A DNA stretch of 64,000 nt from Gracilibacillus halotolerans (GTDB lineage: Bacteria > Bacillota > Bacilli > Bacillales > Amphibacillaceae): assembly GCF_014206945.1 (NCBI RefSeq), contig NZ_JACHON010000003.1, positions 1 through 64,000 on the forward strand. The letters run 5' to 3'. How positions within the stretch are numbered: position 1 is the stretch's first letter; each line of letters begins with the position of its first letter. The position numbers were made by a program, and so were the translations under genes. The notes beneath the pieces are model-generated. The model saw only the letters and a list, made by a program, of their open reading frames with translations. It did not search any database and was not told the origin of the DNA. This document shows, in pieces, positions 37,270 to 46,622 of the stretch.

Positions 37270-37872
37270 ATGAAAAAACTACTTGCCATTGTAGGGACAA
37301 ATTCAGATCAATCTACAAATCGTCAGTTATTACAATTTATACAGAGACATTTTTCTAAGCAAGCAGATATAGAAATTCAGGAAATTAGAGATATCCCATT
37401 GTTTAATAAGCCGGAAGATCGAAAGCTACCAGAAATTGTGGAGACTATTGCAAATAAAATAGAAGCCGCAGATGGGGTCATTATTAGTACACCAGAATAT
37501 GACCATGCTGTACCCGCATCGTTAATAAATGCACTAAACTGGCTCTCTTACGGTATTTATCCTTTTGTTGACAAGCCAGTCATGATTACAGGAGCTTCTT
37601 ATGGAACATTAGGATCTTCACGAGCACAGCTACATTTGCGTCAAATATTAGATGCTCCTGAATTAAAGGCACGTATTATGCCAAGCTCTGAATTTTTATT
37701 AAGTTATTCATTACAAGCCTTTGATGAAGAGAATCATTTAAAAGACCAAACACAAGTGGAAAAACTTGAAGGATTGTTCGAAGATTTCTTAGCTTTTGTA
37801 GAAATGGTAAATCAATTAACAGAAGTACATGAATTCAATAAAAGAGAAGCAGCTAACTTTTCTTGGGAATAA
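37270..37872 (+). CDS. NADPH-dependent FMN reductase-like flavoprotein
   Basis: This 200-residue flavodoxin-fold reductase (FMN_red family) has a nucleotide loop [15 protein letters not shown], the motif [25 protein letters not shown] and [20 protein letters not shown]. It should reduce FMN or bound acceptors with NAD(P)H. It follows apbE by 17 nt and precedes a longer paralogue with a PAS tail. It lacks the C-terminal flavinylation motif of that paralogue. Confidence 0.88.
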   Translation: MKKLLAIVGTNSDQSTNRQLLQFIQRHFSKQADIEIQEIRDIPLFNKPEDRKLPEIVETIANKIEAADGVIISTPEYDHAVPASLINALNWLSYGIYPFVDKPVMITGASYGTLGSSRAQLHLRQILDAPELKARIMPSSEFLLSYSLQAFDEENHLKDQTQVEKLEGLFEDFLAFVEMVNQLTEVHEFNKREAANFSWE

Positions 37873-37898
37873 CTACAAACAGAATGGAGTTGGATAGA

Positions 37899-39086
37899 AT
37901 GAAATTAGTCGGAATTGTGGGATCTAATGCAGATGTGTCTTATAACCGAAAATTATTACAATTTATAAAAAAACATTATAAATCTTTATTTGAATTAGAA
38001 TTAATCGAAATTAAAGATGTCCCTTTATTCAATCAAAGTGATGATCAAACAAACAGTGAAGTGATTCAACGAATACACAGAAAAATTTTGTCTGCAGATG
38101 GTGTTATTATCGCGACGCCAGAACATAACCATACGATACCAGCTGGATTAAAAAGCTTACTTGAGTGGTTATCTTTTAACATTCATTCTTTAGAAAATAA
38201 ACCAGTAATGATCGTTGGTGCTTCTTATTTTGATCAAGGTTCTTCTCGAGCACAGCTACATTTACGCCAAATTTTAGATGCTCCGGGCGTTAATGCGATT
38301 GTCATGCCAGGAAATGAATTTTTACTAGGAAAAGTGAAAGAAGCTTTTGATGAATATGGGAACTTAAAAGATAAAGGAACCGTTGAATTTTTAAGAGAAT
38401 GTTTAGAAAAGTTCGTTCGATTTGTTAACGTAGTGGCAGTGTTAGAGGGACCTAAAAAGGAACCTGCTCCGCCAGAAGATTTATATGCAACTGGGAAAAT
38501 TGATACAACAGTAGAAGGCGTAGATATGAATGCTGATGACTGGTTGGAACAAGCGGCAGAAGCAGTTGGTGCAGTAGAAGGCAATACGTATGTGAAGTTA
38601 AACCGTGGTCTATTAACTGTAGATCAAATCAATTATTTCTTAGCTTCTATGCCAATGGAGTTAACATATGCGGATAATAATAACCAATTTATCTACTACA
38701 ATCATACATTACCAGCGGAAGAGATGTTAGCGTCTCGTACACCTGGCCAAGTAGGTAATCCTTTAGCAATTTGCCACCCAGACGCAGCCTTAAAGAATGT
38801 TGAGTGGGTGATCCAACAATTACGCTCTGGCGAAACAGATGCTGTTCGAGTTCATGTACCTACACACGGTCCAGATAAATATGTGGTCCATACGTATCAA
38901 GCAATGCATGATAATGATGGTAATTATGCAGGGATTAATGAGTATGTTGTTGATTTAAAACCTCATATTGATTGGTATTTACAACAAACTGGTCAAAAGC
39001 TAGTAGGAGCAGGGGACACTGTAACTAGCACGGATAATGGAGCAGAAAAGGCAGATGCTGTTAGCGGTGCATCTATAAAAGGATAA
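37899..39086 (+). CDS. Flavoreductase-PAS fusion with C-terminal flavinylation motif
   Basis: This 395-residue protein has an N-terminal FMN reductase domain (1-180, about half identical by eye to the preceding gene), an acidic linker, and a PAS domain near 225-365 ([20 protein letters not shown]). The last residues are [12 protein letters not shown]386-A-V-S-G-A-S392 fits the ApbE target pattern D-x-x-(S/T)-G-A-(S/T), so Ser392 may carry covalent FMN. The co-transcribed apbE supports this (inference). I chose the ATG at 37899 behind TGGAG. Confidence 0.85.
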   Translation: MKLVGIVGSNADVSYNRKLLQFIKKHYKSLFELELIEIKDVPLFNQSDDQTNSEVIQRIHRKILSADGVIIATPEHNHTIPAGLKSLLEWLSFNIHSLENKPVMIVGASYFDQGSSRAQLHLRQILDAPGVNAIVMPGNEFLLGKVKEAFDEYGNLKDKGTVEFLRECLEKFVRFVNVVAVLEGPKKEPAPPEDLYATGKIDTTVEGVDMNADDWLEQAAEAVGAVEGNTYVKLNRGLLTVDQINYFLASMPMELTYADNNNQFIYYNHTLPAEEMLASRTPGQVGNPLAICHPDAALKNVEWVIQQLRSGETDAVRVHVPTHGPDKYVVHTYQAMHDNDGNYAGINEYVVDLKPHIDWYLQQTGQKLVGAGDTVTSTDNGAEKADAVSGASIKG

Positions 39087-39100
39087 GTTTAATAATGGAG

Positions 39101-39127
39101 AACTTCTCAAATTTGAGGAGTTTTTCT
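39101..39127 (+). terminator. Terminator of the apbE operon
   Basis: AACTTCTCAAA and TTTGAGGAGTT pair (one G-U) and are followed by TTTTTC. Confidence 0.85.
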
Positions 39128-39175
39128 TTTTAGCAACAGCTCTGAAATGAAAAGATAGAGTATTTTATCATAGTA

Positions 39176-39470
39176 GATACCGAACGATTCGTTAGAAATC
39201 GTTCGGTATCTACGCTTTTTTATAAATTACTTCGCTAAAACACTTCGCTTTCCGCAGGCAACGCTTCAACTAATTACAAAAGTTCAGATGAAAACGTATA
39301 GGATGTTCGGCTAATAGTGCAACGTCCTGTTGCAACACCGAACTGAATTACATCCTGTAATCCCTCAGCTGTTGCTTTTCCTGCAGGAGTCTCGTGTTTT
39401 GACTACATAATTAATATATCAGTATTTTATTTCGTCTCTGATGATTTTAAACTGAGTTATGTCCCAACCT
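39176..39470. repeat. Intergenic repeat, copy 2
   Basis: It shares about 290 bp with 23053-23449, including CCGAACGATTCGTTAG, the GCAAC/GTTGC hairpin and the TTTTCCTGCAGGAGTCTCGTG end (partly quoted). The left terminal repeat is lost and the right end is degenerate (TGTCCCAACCTTA). The first hairpin (GATACCGAACGATT / AATCGTTCGGTATC, 39176-39210) keeps pairing although its base differs from copy 1. Confidence 0.8.
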
Positions 39471-39489
39471 TATATAACATAACTTAAAT

Positions 39490-40002
39490 TTAATTATCGT
39501 CTGCTTTAAAATGATGCAAAGGAGGTGGAACTAACCATCCTTTTTCTTTGCTTAAACGTAACGCTTTAGCTCCAAGTGCTGCTTTTTGCATATGGAATTG
39601 ACCAAACATCATTGCAATGTCTTCACGGATAGATTGCCCCATCACTGTGCTACATGCAACTAATCCGGCTGAAATCTTAGCAGAAAGTGTTGCTGATATT
39701 TCTGGATCACCAAACCTTGCGCCAGCTGGGATATCTTCGAGGCTAGCGTCAGGACGTTCAGGTGGTGTTGGAGGCAGTCCAACTCCATTAGCTTTTAACA
39801 AAGTTTCGATTTGTTTGACTTCTTCTTTCGCACCTTGGATTGCTTCTTCAAGTAATTTTCTCAAGTCTTCGTCACCAGTATGGTTTTTATGCGTTTGATA
39901 ACCTGCAATCGCACCTTTAGAAGCTAGTAAAAACGACCAAGTACTAAATACTTCTCCATAATGCATAGGCTCATCTGTTGGATTTCCACTTAAAATTCCC
40001 AT
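39490..40002 (-). CDS. DUF3231-family protein
   Basis: This 170-residue helical protein (MGILSGNPTDEPMHYGEVF) fits the DUF3231 family of spore formers, which has a CotF/ferritin-like four-helix appearance. A segment of charged helices (LRKLLEEAIQGAKEEVKQIETLL) is followed by a proline-rich loop and a second helical half. Its role is unknown, possibly spore coat or stress. The ATG at 40002 follows GAGGAGG; the longer frame to 40029 is not needed. Confidence 0.82.
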   Translation of the reverse strand: MGILSGNPTDEPMHYGEVFSTWSFLLASKGAIAGYQTHKNHTGDEDLRKLLEEAIQGAKEEVKQIETLLKANGVGLPPTPPERPDASLEDIPAGARFGDPEISATLSAKISAGLVACSTVMGQSIREDIAMMFGQFHMQKAALGAKALRLSKEKGWLVPPPLHHFKADDN

Positions 40003-40479
40003 TGTAATCCTCCTCATAAAATTTTTCATTGTGTCACCCTTTTTAATTGTCCTATCTTATGATTCTCCACATTTGGATTTATAATACATAAAAAATAATG
40101 AAGTAGGAGATTAGCGATAATAGTCGGTATATAGTTGTCACCAGTTCACTATAAGTTTTACGTGTCTAGAATGAGTTCTGTTTTGTATCTATATAAACTA
40201 GCACTAAGGTCGTAAGTTTCATAAAAATTTAAATAAAAATGTATGAATGTGAAATGAATTAGCTAAATTTAGCATATTGTAAAAAGAATGGTTTATCTGC
40301 ATGGCATGGATGTTTATCGTAAAACGAATTTAAGATAATGATCCTCAATCCTCCTAATTATTTCAAAGTCTGTCGTTAATACATAAAAACCAAATTACAG
40401 TTAGAGATTGGTCGTTTATTTAAATTTATAGTAGTAGCTAAAATGTAGTAAATAAAGATACTCAGGAGGAATATAATGC
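40003..40479. other. Gene-free stretch
   Basis: This is the divergent region between the DUF3231 gene and the GH113-like gene. I see a perfect palindrome GCTAAATTTAGC (about 40261-40272) and no convincing promoter or coding frame. Confidence 0.4.
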
Positions 40480-41607
40480 ATGAAAAGTCGGAAAGTAATA
40501 ACTTTTTCTATACTTACTGTACTACTTTTAATCCTCCTCTTCTTGAATAGAGATACATTTTTAGGGCTAGGAGAAGCTTCGTCAACGAATATAGATGAAA
40601 TGGGGTTTGCGCCAATGGTAGAAATCGAAGGAAATCAAAAGATTATGAAAATGCGTTCGAAATATTCTAGTGACAAGTTTCAAGCAGGCATGAATATCCT
40701 CATTTATGGCCATCCGAATATGAAGGAGGCTAAGAAAGTATTTGAACACTTACGTAGCTTGGGTATTAACAGTATTGCACTAAATTTCCCCTTTTTTCAA
40801 ACGGATTGGCAAGCGAGTGAGGTGTCAACAGATCAAGTTGATACACCGACGATGAAAGAACTACGGAAGTTAATAGAAATGGCACATGACTCCGGCTTAA
40901 GCGTCATGATTAGGCCAATTATGGATGAGCAAGCCTTCTTATCTACAAATAGATGGAGAGGACAAATCGAACCGAAAAACCCAGATCAATGGTTCGATAG
41001 CTACGAGGCATTGATCCTTTCTTATGCTAAATTAGCCGAATCAACTAATACTAAATCGCTAAACATAGGTACGGAATTATCCTCTTTGCAAAATAAGTAT
41101 CAAAATCGCTGGAAAGCGTTGATTGAAAGTATTCGTGATGTTTATAGCGGAGAATTAATCTATTCATTTAACTACGATACGGTCTCGGGGATTCCATCTA
41201 TTGAGTTTGTTCATTTACTTGATCATGTAGGGATTGATGCTTATTTTCCATTAAACGTACCAGATAATGCTTCGACAGAAATGTTGGAGGAGGAATGGAG
41301 AAAGCAGTTAAGCAACCTACAAGAGTCATTATGGGATAAATCCATCATCGTTACGGAAGTTGGAATTCTCCCTATAACAGGTGCGTACAGAACTCCTTAT
41401 GTATGGAGCTTTCCTAACGGGACGTATGATACTCAAGCTCAAATTAATTATTATGAAGCAACATTTAATATGTGGAAGCCAAAAGTAGACGGAATATATT
41501 GGTGGGTAATCGCACTTGATCAAGACCCTGATGAGATTAGTTACTCTCCGCTTACACTACCGACAGAGGGGCTAATTAAGAGTCATTATCTTTCAGGTGA
41601 AGAATAA
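40480..41607 (+). CDS. GH113-like glycoside hydrolase, membrane-anchored
   Basis: This 375-residue protein has an N-terminal membrane anchor (7-22) and a TIM-barrel domain similar to the GH113/mannanase-like family. The likely acid/base is Glu199 in LNIGTELSS and the nucleophile is Glu293 in VTEVG. It would act outside the cell on a polysaccharide. It precedes a DUF2334 deacetylase-like protein and a GT2 synthase, which suggests trimming of the exopolysaccharide they make (inference). The ribosome site is AGGAGGA. Confidence 0.75.
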   Translation: MKSRKVITFSILTVLLLILLFLNRDTFLGLGEASSTNIDEMGFAPMVEIEGNQKIMKMRSKYSSDKFQAGMNILIYGHPNMKEAKKVFEHLRSLGINSIALNFPFFQTDWQASEVSTDQVDTPTMKELRKLIEMAHDSGLSVMIRPIMDEQAFLSTNRWRGQIEPKNPDQWFDSYEALILSYAKLAESTNTKSLNIGTELSSLQNKYQNRWKALIESIRDVYSGELIYSFNYDTVSGIPSIEFVHLLDHVGIDAYFPLNVPDNASTEMLEEEWRKQLSNLQESLWDKSIIVTEVGILPITGAYRTPYVWSFPNGTYDTQAQINYYEATFNMWKPKVDGIYWWVIALDQDPDEISYSPLTLPTEGLIKSHYLSGEE

Positions 41608-41651
41608 TCCATTATCGAGTTTATAGTATGCAAAATTTTATCAATTTTTAT

Positions 41652-41698
41652 AAAACAGGCTAAAACCACTATTCTAAAGTGATTTTGCTTGTTTTTTT
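41652..41698 (+). terminator. Terminator after the GH113-like gene
   Basis: AAACAGGCTAAAACCACT pairs imperfectly with AGTGATTTTGCTTGTTT and ends in a T run. The hydrolase gene may therefore be transcribed separately from ydaL-ydaM. The rest of 41699-41940 shows nothing clear. Confidence 0.75.
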
Positions 41699-41940
41699 AA
41701 TCTAATTTAAAAGTCTTGCGTCATTATATTCACCCTTCTTTCATATAGTTTATAAGACACCTGAACGTGCGAAATGAGGATGAAATTACGTTTATTTACT
41801 GCAGAGTGCATGTTGCGAAGAGGAAAATCCTTTATCTTCTAGGTTTGTAACCATTATTGAAAGGGAGGGAGAAATCTATATCATTTGTAAAAAATAATAG
41901 ATAAAAAATCGCTTAAAAATTATAGCGAAGGAGTATGAAG

Positions 41941-43668
41941 ATGAAAGCGGGAATTACGAGAATAAAAATACCTATGATTGTTTTTGCAACACTTTTTATG
42001 ATACTAACAAATTTTTCGACGGTAACAGCAAAGGAAGAAGACCCAAATGTACTAGTCATTTATACAACCGAGGACGGGGAAATAAATGATAACCAGCGTT
42101 ATTTAGATTTATTAATCGGTCATTTCACGCAAAATATTCGGTTTGTTAGTAGTGATGAAGTAACGAAGAGAGACTTGCGCTCTGTAACACATATCTTTTA
42201 TTATGGTCAATTTGCAACGGAACTCCCTGCTAAATTTGAAACATTATTTGACGAGTTTGAGGGAACACTCGTAGCAGTTGGTTATAATGCTGAAAGACTC
42301 GGGGACCAATTTGCATTTATCGAACCAAATCATGAAGTAACTGTTGATCAGATTTCTTTAGCAAATGAAGAAGCATCGTTGGATATTTCGAAATTGTATG
42401 TTATTGAAATACAATCTAGCGAGGATTCAGAGATTTTAATTAAGGGTCGAATGAAAAATGAGGATATAGATTATCCCATAATGGTCAAACAGGATAGCAA
42501 TTATTATTACGCTTTTGATACATTGGATTCACAGCAATCCATCCTTTTTGCTGAGATGCTTCATGATGTGTTTCAAGCTGACCACGAGCATAAGTATACT
42601 GGCTACATTAGGTTGGAAGATGTTCATCCTTTAGTAGACCCTAAGCCACTTAAGGAAATAGCCAGTGTTTTAAAAGAAAAGGATATACCGTATATGGTGG
42701 CGGTCATACCGATTTATACGAATGAGAGTACTGGTAAGAGAACAACGTTTGCTGATTCCCCTGAACTAATAAAAGTATTAAAGCAAATTCAACGGGATGG
42801 GGGAAGTATTGTTCTCCATGGTTATACACATCAGTTTAGATCATCAGAGACGGGTGAAGGATTTGAATTTTGGGATGTAGAAAATAATTCACCAATCTAT
42901 GCTCCAGAAGATGTAGAGCTCAATCTAAAGGATGAACAAGAATTTTCCTCAAGAGCGGAATATGATAAATATATAAGCGAATTACAAGAGTACGAGAAAG
43001 AGTATACTATTACAAAAATAAATAAAGGCATTGACGAATTAGCTAAATATGGATTGTACCCACTAGCCTTTGAAGCCCCTCACTATACAATGTCCCAATA
43101 CGGTTATCAACTTGTGTCAGAGCGATTCTCTACGTACGTAGGCCAAGTTCAACTAAGTGATAAAGATTGGGTGATTATGGACACCTCACCTTACATTACT
43201 TCGCCATCCATTTATCATGGGATGCAGTTACTTCCAGAAACAATGGGTTACGTTCAGCCAGAAGACCCGCACTCGATACAAAAGATGATAGATAGCACAA
43301 AAAGAATTGGAATGGTTCGTGATGGCATGTTTGCCGCATTCTATCATCCTTATTTAGGAGCAGAAGGGTTTAAAAAATTAATGGTAGAAATAGAGAAGTT
43401 AGAGAATGTTTCATGGATTGATTTAAAAGAAATGGATGTATGGGTTAAAGGCGATAATGTATCCATTCATACAGAAAACGGTAAAATCATTAAGGAACTG
43501 AATCAGTTAAAGGTTGTCTATTCTTCTTTAGATGCTCCTGTTTATTATATAGGTCAATTTTTTAAATATTTAGCATGGATTATAGTCGTTATCGGTGGAG
43601 CGGCTGTTAGTTCATTTATTTTCTTCACGATTCAATCAAATAGCAGAAATAAACAAGTAGAGGGGTAA
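41941..43668 (+). CDS. ydaL: YdaL-like DUF2334 protein, exported polysaccharide deacetylase fold
   Basis: This protein of about 575 residues has a signal segment, an N-terminal globular domain and a DUF2334 domain (IRLEDVHPLVDP, VAVIPIYTN, LHGYTHQF). A C-terminal membrane anchor lies near 545-570. The DUF2334 fold is related to polysaccharide deacetylases; the Asp and His of the metal site are present (RLEDVHP, HGYTHQ). B. subtilis ydaL precedes the GT2 gene ydaM, as here with a five-nt gap. I prefer the ATG at 41941 because AAGGAGT precedes it. Confidence 0.82.
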   Translation: MKAGITRIKIPMIVFATLFMILTNFSTVTAKEEDPNVLVIYTTEDGEINDNQRYLDLLIGHFTQNIRFVSSDEVTKRDLRSVTHIFYYGQFATELPAKFETLFDEFEGTLVAVGYNAERLGDQFAFIEPNHEVTVDQISLANEEASLDISKLYVIEIQSSEDSEILIKGRMKNEDIDYPIMVKQDSNYYYAFDTLDSQQSILFAEMLHDVFQADHEHKYTGYIRLEDVHPLVDPKPLKEIASVLKEKDIPYMVAVIPIYTNESTGKRTTFADSPELIKVLKQIQRDGGSIVLHGYTHQFRSSETGEGFEFWDVENNSPIYAPEDVELNLKDEQEFSSRAEYDKYISELQEYEKEYTITKINKGIDELAKYGLYPLAFEAPHYTMSQYGYQLVSERFSTYVGQVQLSDKDWVIMDTSPYITSPSIYHGMQLLPETMGYVQPEDPHSIQKMIDSTKRIGMVRDGMFAAFYHPYLGAEGFKKLMVEIEKLENVSWIDLKEMDVWVKGDNVSIHTENGKIIKELNQLKVVYSSLDAPVYYIGQFFKYLAWIIVVIGGAAVSSFIFFTIQSNSRNKQVEG

Positions 43669-43673
43669 GAAGG

Positions 43674-44957
43674 ATGGCGGATTTATTTATATATGTATCA
43701 CTTCTCTTGATTTGGGCGATGTTATTTTACCACGCCTTCCTTATGTTAGGTGGTTACTATCATTCATTGAAATATAAAAATTATAAAAGGAGGTTAAATC
43801 GGTTAAACCTACCGGAAGGGGAATATCCAACTGTAAGCATACTTATACCCGCTCATAATGAAGAAATGGTTATTGTGGAAACAATTCAATCAATGATTCA
43901 ATTAGATTATCCAAAACATAAATTAGAAGTAGTGATTATAAATGATAATTCTAGTGATCAAACTGGTTCGATTATAGATAAGTATGCGAAGGCATATTCA
44001 TATATTCACGCTGTTCATACTAAACCACCTTTTGCCGGAAGGGGGAAATCAGGAGCGCTCAATCAAGGGTTCAACTATTCGACTGGTGAAATTATCGCTG
44101 TTTATGATGCCGACAACACTCCAGAGCCTTCCGCTATAAAGAACCTTGCAATAGGCTTAATGAAAGATAGGAGAGCAGGAGCCATTGTTGGTAAATTCCG
44201 TGTCGTGAATGCAAATAAAAATCTACTAACGCGACTCATCAATATAGAAACCTTAACATTTCAATGGTTAGCTCAAGCAGGAAGATGGTTATGGTTTCGA
44301 ATGACTACGATTCCTGGTACTAATTTTGCAATACGGAGAAGGGTGTTGGAGGAATTAGGAGGATGGGATGAAAAGGCATTATCGGAAGACACGGAATTAA
44401 GTATTAGGGTGTATAACCTTGGCTATTATATTCGCTTTTTCCCGGAGGCGATTACGTGGGAACAGGAGCCAGAGAATATACGTGTCTGGTGGCGTCAAAG
44501 AACGAGATGGGCGAGAGGAAATATCTACGTTATTTTAAAGTATCTATTTCAGATGCATAAGTTAAAAAATAAAAAAGTCATTATCGATATCTTTTATTTC
44601 TTATTCACCTATCTTTTATTCTTTGGTGGTGTCTTAATCTCTCATATAATATTTATAGTGAATCTAGTGCATGATTTAGAGTTATCCATCGGAGTAGTAT
44701 CGTATGCTTTATTGATAACAGGCTTTCTGTTGTTTGTTACGGAGATTTGTTTAGCGTTAAGTATTGAACAGAGGCAGCTTACACTTAAGAACTTTTTAAT
44801 TGTGTTATTGATGTATTTTACTTACTCTCAGTTGTGGGTGTTCCTGGTAGTTCGTGCCACGTACTTAGAAATAAAGCGTGTGCTGTTCAGACAGGAAATA
44901 ACATGGTATAAAACACAGCGCTTCAAACAGTTAGAACGGAAACGGAATTCGGCATAA
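43674..44957 (+). CDS. ydaM: YdaM-like GT2 glycosyltransferase
   Basis: This 427-residue processive glycosyltransferase has one N-terminal and about three C-terminal membrane segments. GT2 motifs are IINDNSSDQTG, YDADNTPEP (DxD), SEDTEL and QRTRWARGN (the Q..RW motif of synthases such as PgaC and BcsA). It probably polymerises an exopolysaccharide across the membrane. In B. subtilis YdaM acts with YdaL and YdaN; no ydaN or PilZ-like receptor is seen here. Confidence 0.86.
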   Translation: MADLFIYVSLLLIWAMLFYHAFLMLGGYYHSLKYKNYKRRLNRLNLPEGEYPTVSILIPAHNEEMVIVETIQSMIQLDYPKHKLEVVIINDNSSDQTGSIIDKYAKAYSYIHAVHTKPPFAGRGKSGALNQGFNYSTGEIIAVYDADNTPEPSAIKNLAIGLMKDRRAGAIVGKFRVVNANKNLLTRLINIETLTFQWLAQAGRWLWFRMTTIPGTNFAIRRRVLEELGGWDEKALSEDTELSIRVYNLGYYIRFFPEAITWEQEPENIRVWWRQRTRWARGNIYVILKYLFQMHKLKNKKVIIDIFYFLFTYLLFFGGVLISHIIFIVNLVHDLELSIGVVSYALLITGFLLFVTEICLALSIEQRQLTLKNFLIVLLMYFTYSQLWVFLVVRATYLEIKRVLFRQEITWYKTQRFKQLERKRNSA

Positions 44958-44991
44958 GTTATTCGATAAAAAATAGTGAAAATACCTAGAT

Positions 44992-45024
44992 AGGAAGTGG
45001 TTATACACGGGAAAACCACTTCCT
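44992..45024 (+). terminator. Terminator after ydaM
   Basis: AGGAAGTGGTT and AACCACTTCCT pair around a loop of about ten nt. The trailing T tract is weak. Confidence 0.65.
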
Positions 45025-45103
45025 ATTCCTTGTGGAAAAATTACCCTTTATCTGTACTACCAAGGGTTACGAAACTTCTTACTTATTTAGTAATCAAACG
45101 TTG

Positions 45104-45175
45104 TTGACGTTTTCAGATAAATAGACTATTATATGCGTAACCGGTTACTGTAACCCGTTACTGAAACCCGTTACA
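45104..45175 (+). promoter_or_regulatory. Promoter with three tandem LacI-type operators
   Basis: TTGACG (45104-45109) and TATTAT (45127-45132) have a 17-nt spacer. Three 13-bp direct repeats follow without gaps: GTAACCGGTTACT (45137), GTAACCCGTTACT (45150) and GAAACCCGTTACA (45163). The first contains the perfect palindrome GTAACCGGTTAC. They are probably bound by the LacI-family protein encoded in the operon, or in part by CcpA because they resemble cre sites. Confidence 0.7.
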
Positions 45176-45233
45176 GTAAATGAACAATTTTAAGAGTTGT
45201 CAAACCGATAACATTATAGAAGAGGTGAACAGC

Positions 45234-46457
45234 ATGGACTTTTTATGGGGTATATTAGGTATTGTATCAGTGTTAGCGATTGCATATTTTTTCAGTCTTG
45301 ATAGAAAGCAAATATATTTAAGAACAATTTTAGGCGCATTAGCCATTCAAATAATTTTTGCATTTCTTACGTTAAAGTCTACAGCTGGACGAGCTGTATT
45401 AGAATGGATTTCATCTATTTTCACTAGAGTAGTGGACTATGCAAACGAAGGAATTTCCTTTATGTTTGGTCCCCTAGTAGGTGATGGTGCTGTTTTTGCT
45501 TTTGAAATACTAACGATAATTATTTTCTTCTCTTCCCTAATTTCGATTTTATATTATTTAGGGGTTATGCAATGGTTTATTAACATTATTGGTGGTTTCC
45601 TGTCAAAATTATTAAAAACAACGAAAATCGAATCATTAGCTGCTTCTGCAAATATTTTTGTTAGTCATACAGAGGCACCACTTGTTGTAAAACCTTTTAT
45701 TAAGAAAATGCACCAATCTGAGTTATTTGCCATGATGGTAGGAGGATTTGGATCAGTATCTGGTTCTGTTCTTGTTGGGTATTCATTAATGGGAATTCCA
45801 CTTGAATATCTATTAGCAGCAACATTTATGTCTGCGCCAGCAGGGTTATTAATTGCAAAAATAATTATACCGCTTCCAAAAGAAGCAAGGGAACAACTAA
45901 TTGAAGAAGGCAAAGGTACAAAGATTGAGTCTGCAGAAGAAGACAAACCAGCAAACGTAATCGATGCCGCGGCAACTGGAGCATCTACAGGTTTGAAAAT
46001 GGCAATAGAAGTAGCTGGGACACTATTAGCATTCGTTGCTATTATCGCTCTGATTAACGGTATTCTCGGTTCTGTAGGTGGAATGTTCGGCTTTGATTTA
46101 ACGTTAGAAGGAATATTTGGGGTCATTCTTGCTCCAATCGCATTTTTAATCGGTGTTCCATGGGAAGAAGCATTTATTGCGGGACAGTTTATCGGTCAAA
46201 AGATTGCTATTAATGAGTTTGTAGCTTTTGCAAATTTAGGTGAAGTCATTGATACACTATCTGACAAAGCAACGATTATATTAAGCTTCGCATTGGCTGG
46301 ATTTGCGAACCTTGGATCGATCGCCATTCAGATTGGCTCCATAAGCACGCTTGCTCCAAATCGTAGAGCTGAAGTTTCCAAATTAGGATTTAGAGCAATG
46401 TTAGGTGGTTGTTTAGTTTCTCTATTAAACGCGGCGATTGCAGGGATGTTCATTTAA
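45234..46457 (+). CDS. nupC: NupC-type concentrative nucleoside transporter
   Basis: This 407-residue cation-coupled nucleoside importer of the CNT family has motifs SANIFVSHTEAPLVVKPFI, GGFGSVSGSVL and the C-terminal FALAGFANLGSIAIQIGSI. I chose the ATG at 45234, preceded by AGAGGTG; the frame is open further up to 45180. It is the first gene of an uptake, regulation, ribokinase and hydrolase operon. Confidence 0.93.
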   Translation: MDFLWGILGIVSVLAIAYFFSLDRKQIYLRTILGALAIQIIFAFLTLKSTAGRAVLEWISSIFTRVVDYANEGISFMFGPLVGDGAVFAFEILTIIIFFSSLISILYYLGVMQWFINIIGGFLSKLLKTTKIESLAASANIFVSHTEAPLVVKPFIKKMHQSELFAMMVGGFGSVSGSVLVGYSLMGIPLEYLLAATFMSAPAGLLIAKIIIPLPKEAREQLIEEGKGTKIESAEEDKPANVIDAAATGASTGLKMAIEVAGTLLAFVAIIALINGILGSVGGMFGFDLTLEGIFGVILAPIAFLIGVPWEEAFIAGQFIGQKIAINEFVAFANLGEVIDTLSDKATIILSFALAGFANLGSIAIQIGSISTLAPNRRAEVSKLGFRAMLGGCLVSLLNAAIAGMFI

Positions 46458-46622
46458 TCATAGTGAACGAATTTATTTTGAAGCGTTGTAGCAAAGTGAA
46501 CACACTTGCTCCGACAATAGGAAGCTATAAAAGTAAAACTCTCTAATTGATAAATCTATTATATAATAATTGATATAGAACGTTTTTAGCGGATAAAAAT
46601 AATGAATTATAGGTGATAGAAG

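Noticed and set aside
41699-41934. Possible c-di-GMP riboswitch before ydaL
   Set aside because: The conserved GCAAA and GGCC/GGTAGC elements of the GEMM class are not found.
45665-46126. 153-codon frame antisense to nupC
   Set aside because: It is a codon-bias shadow of the transporter gene.
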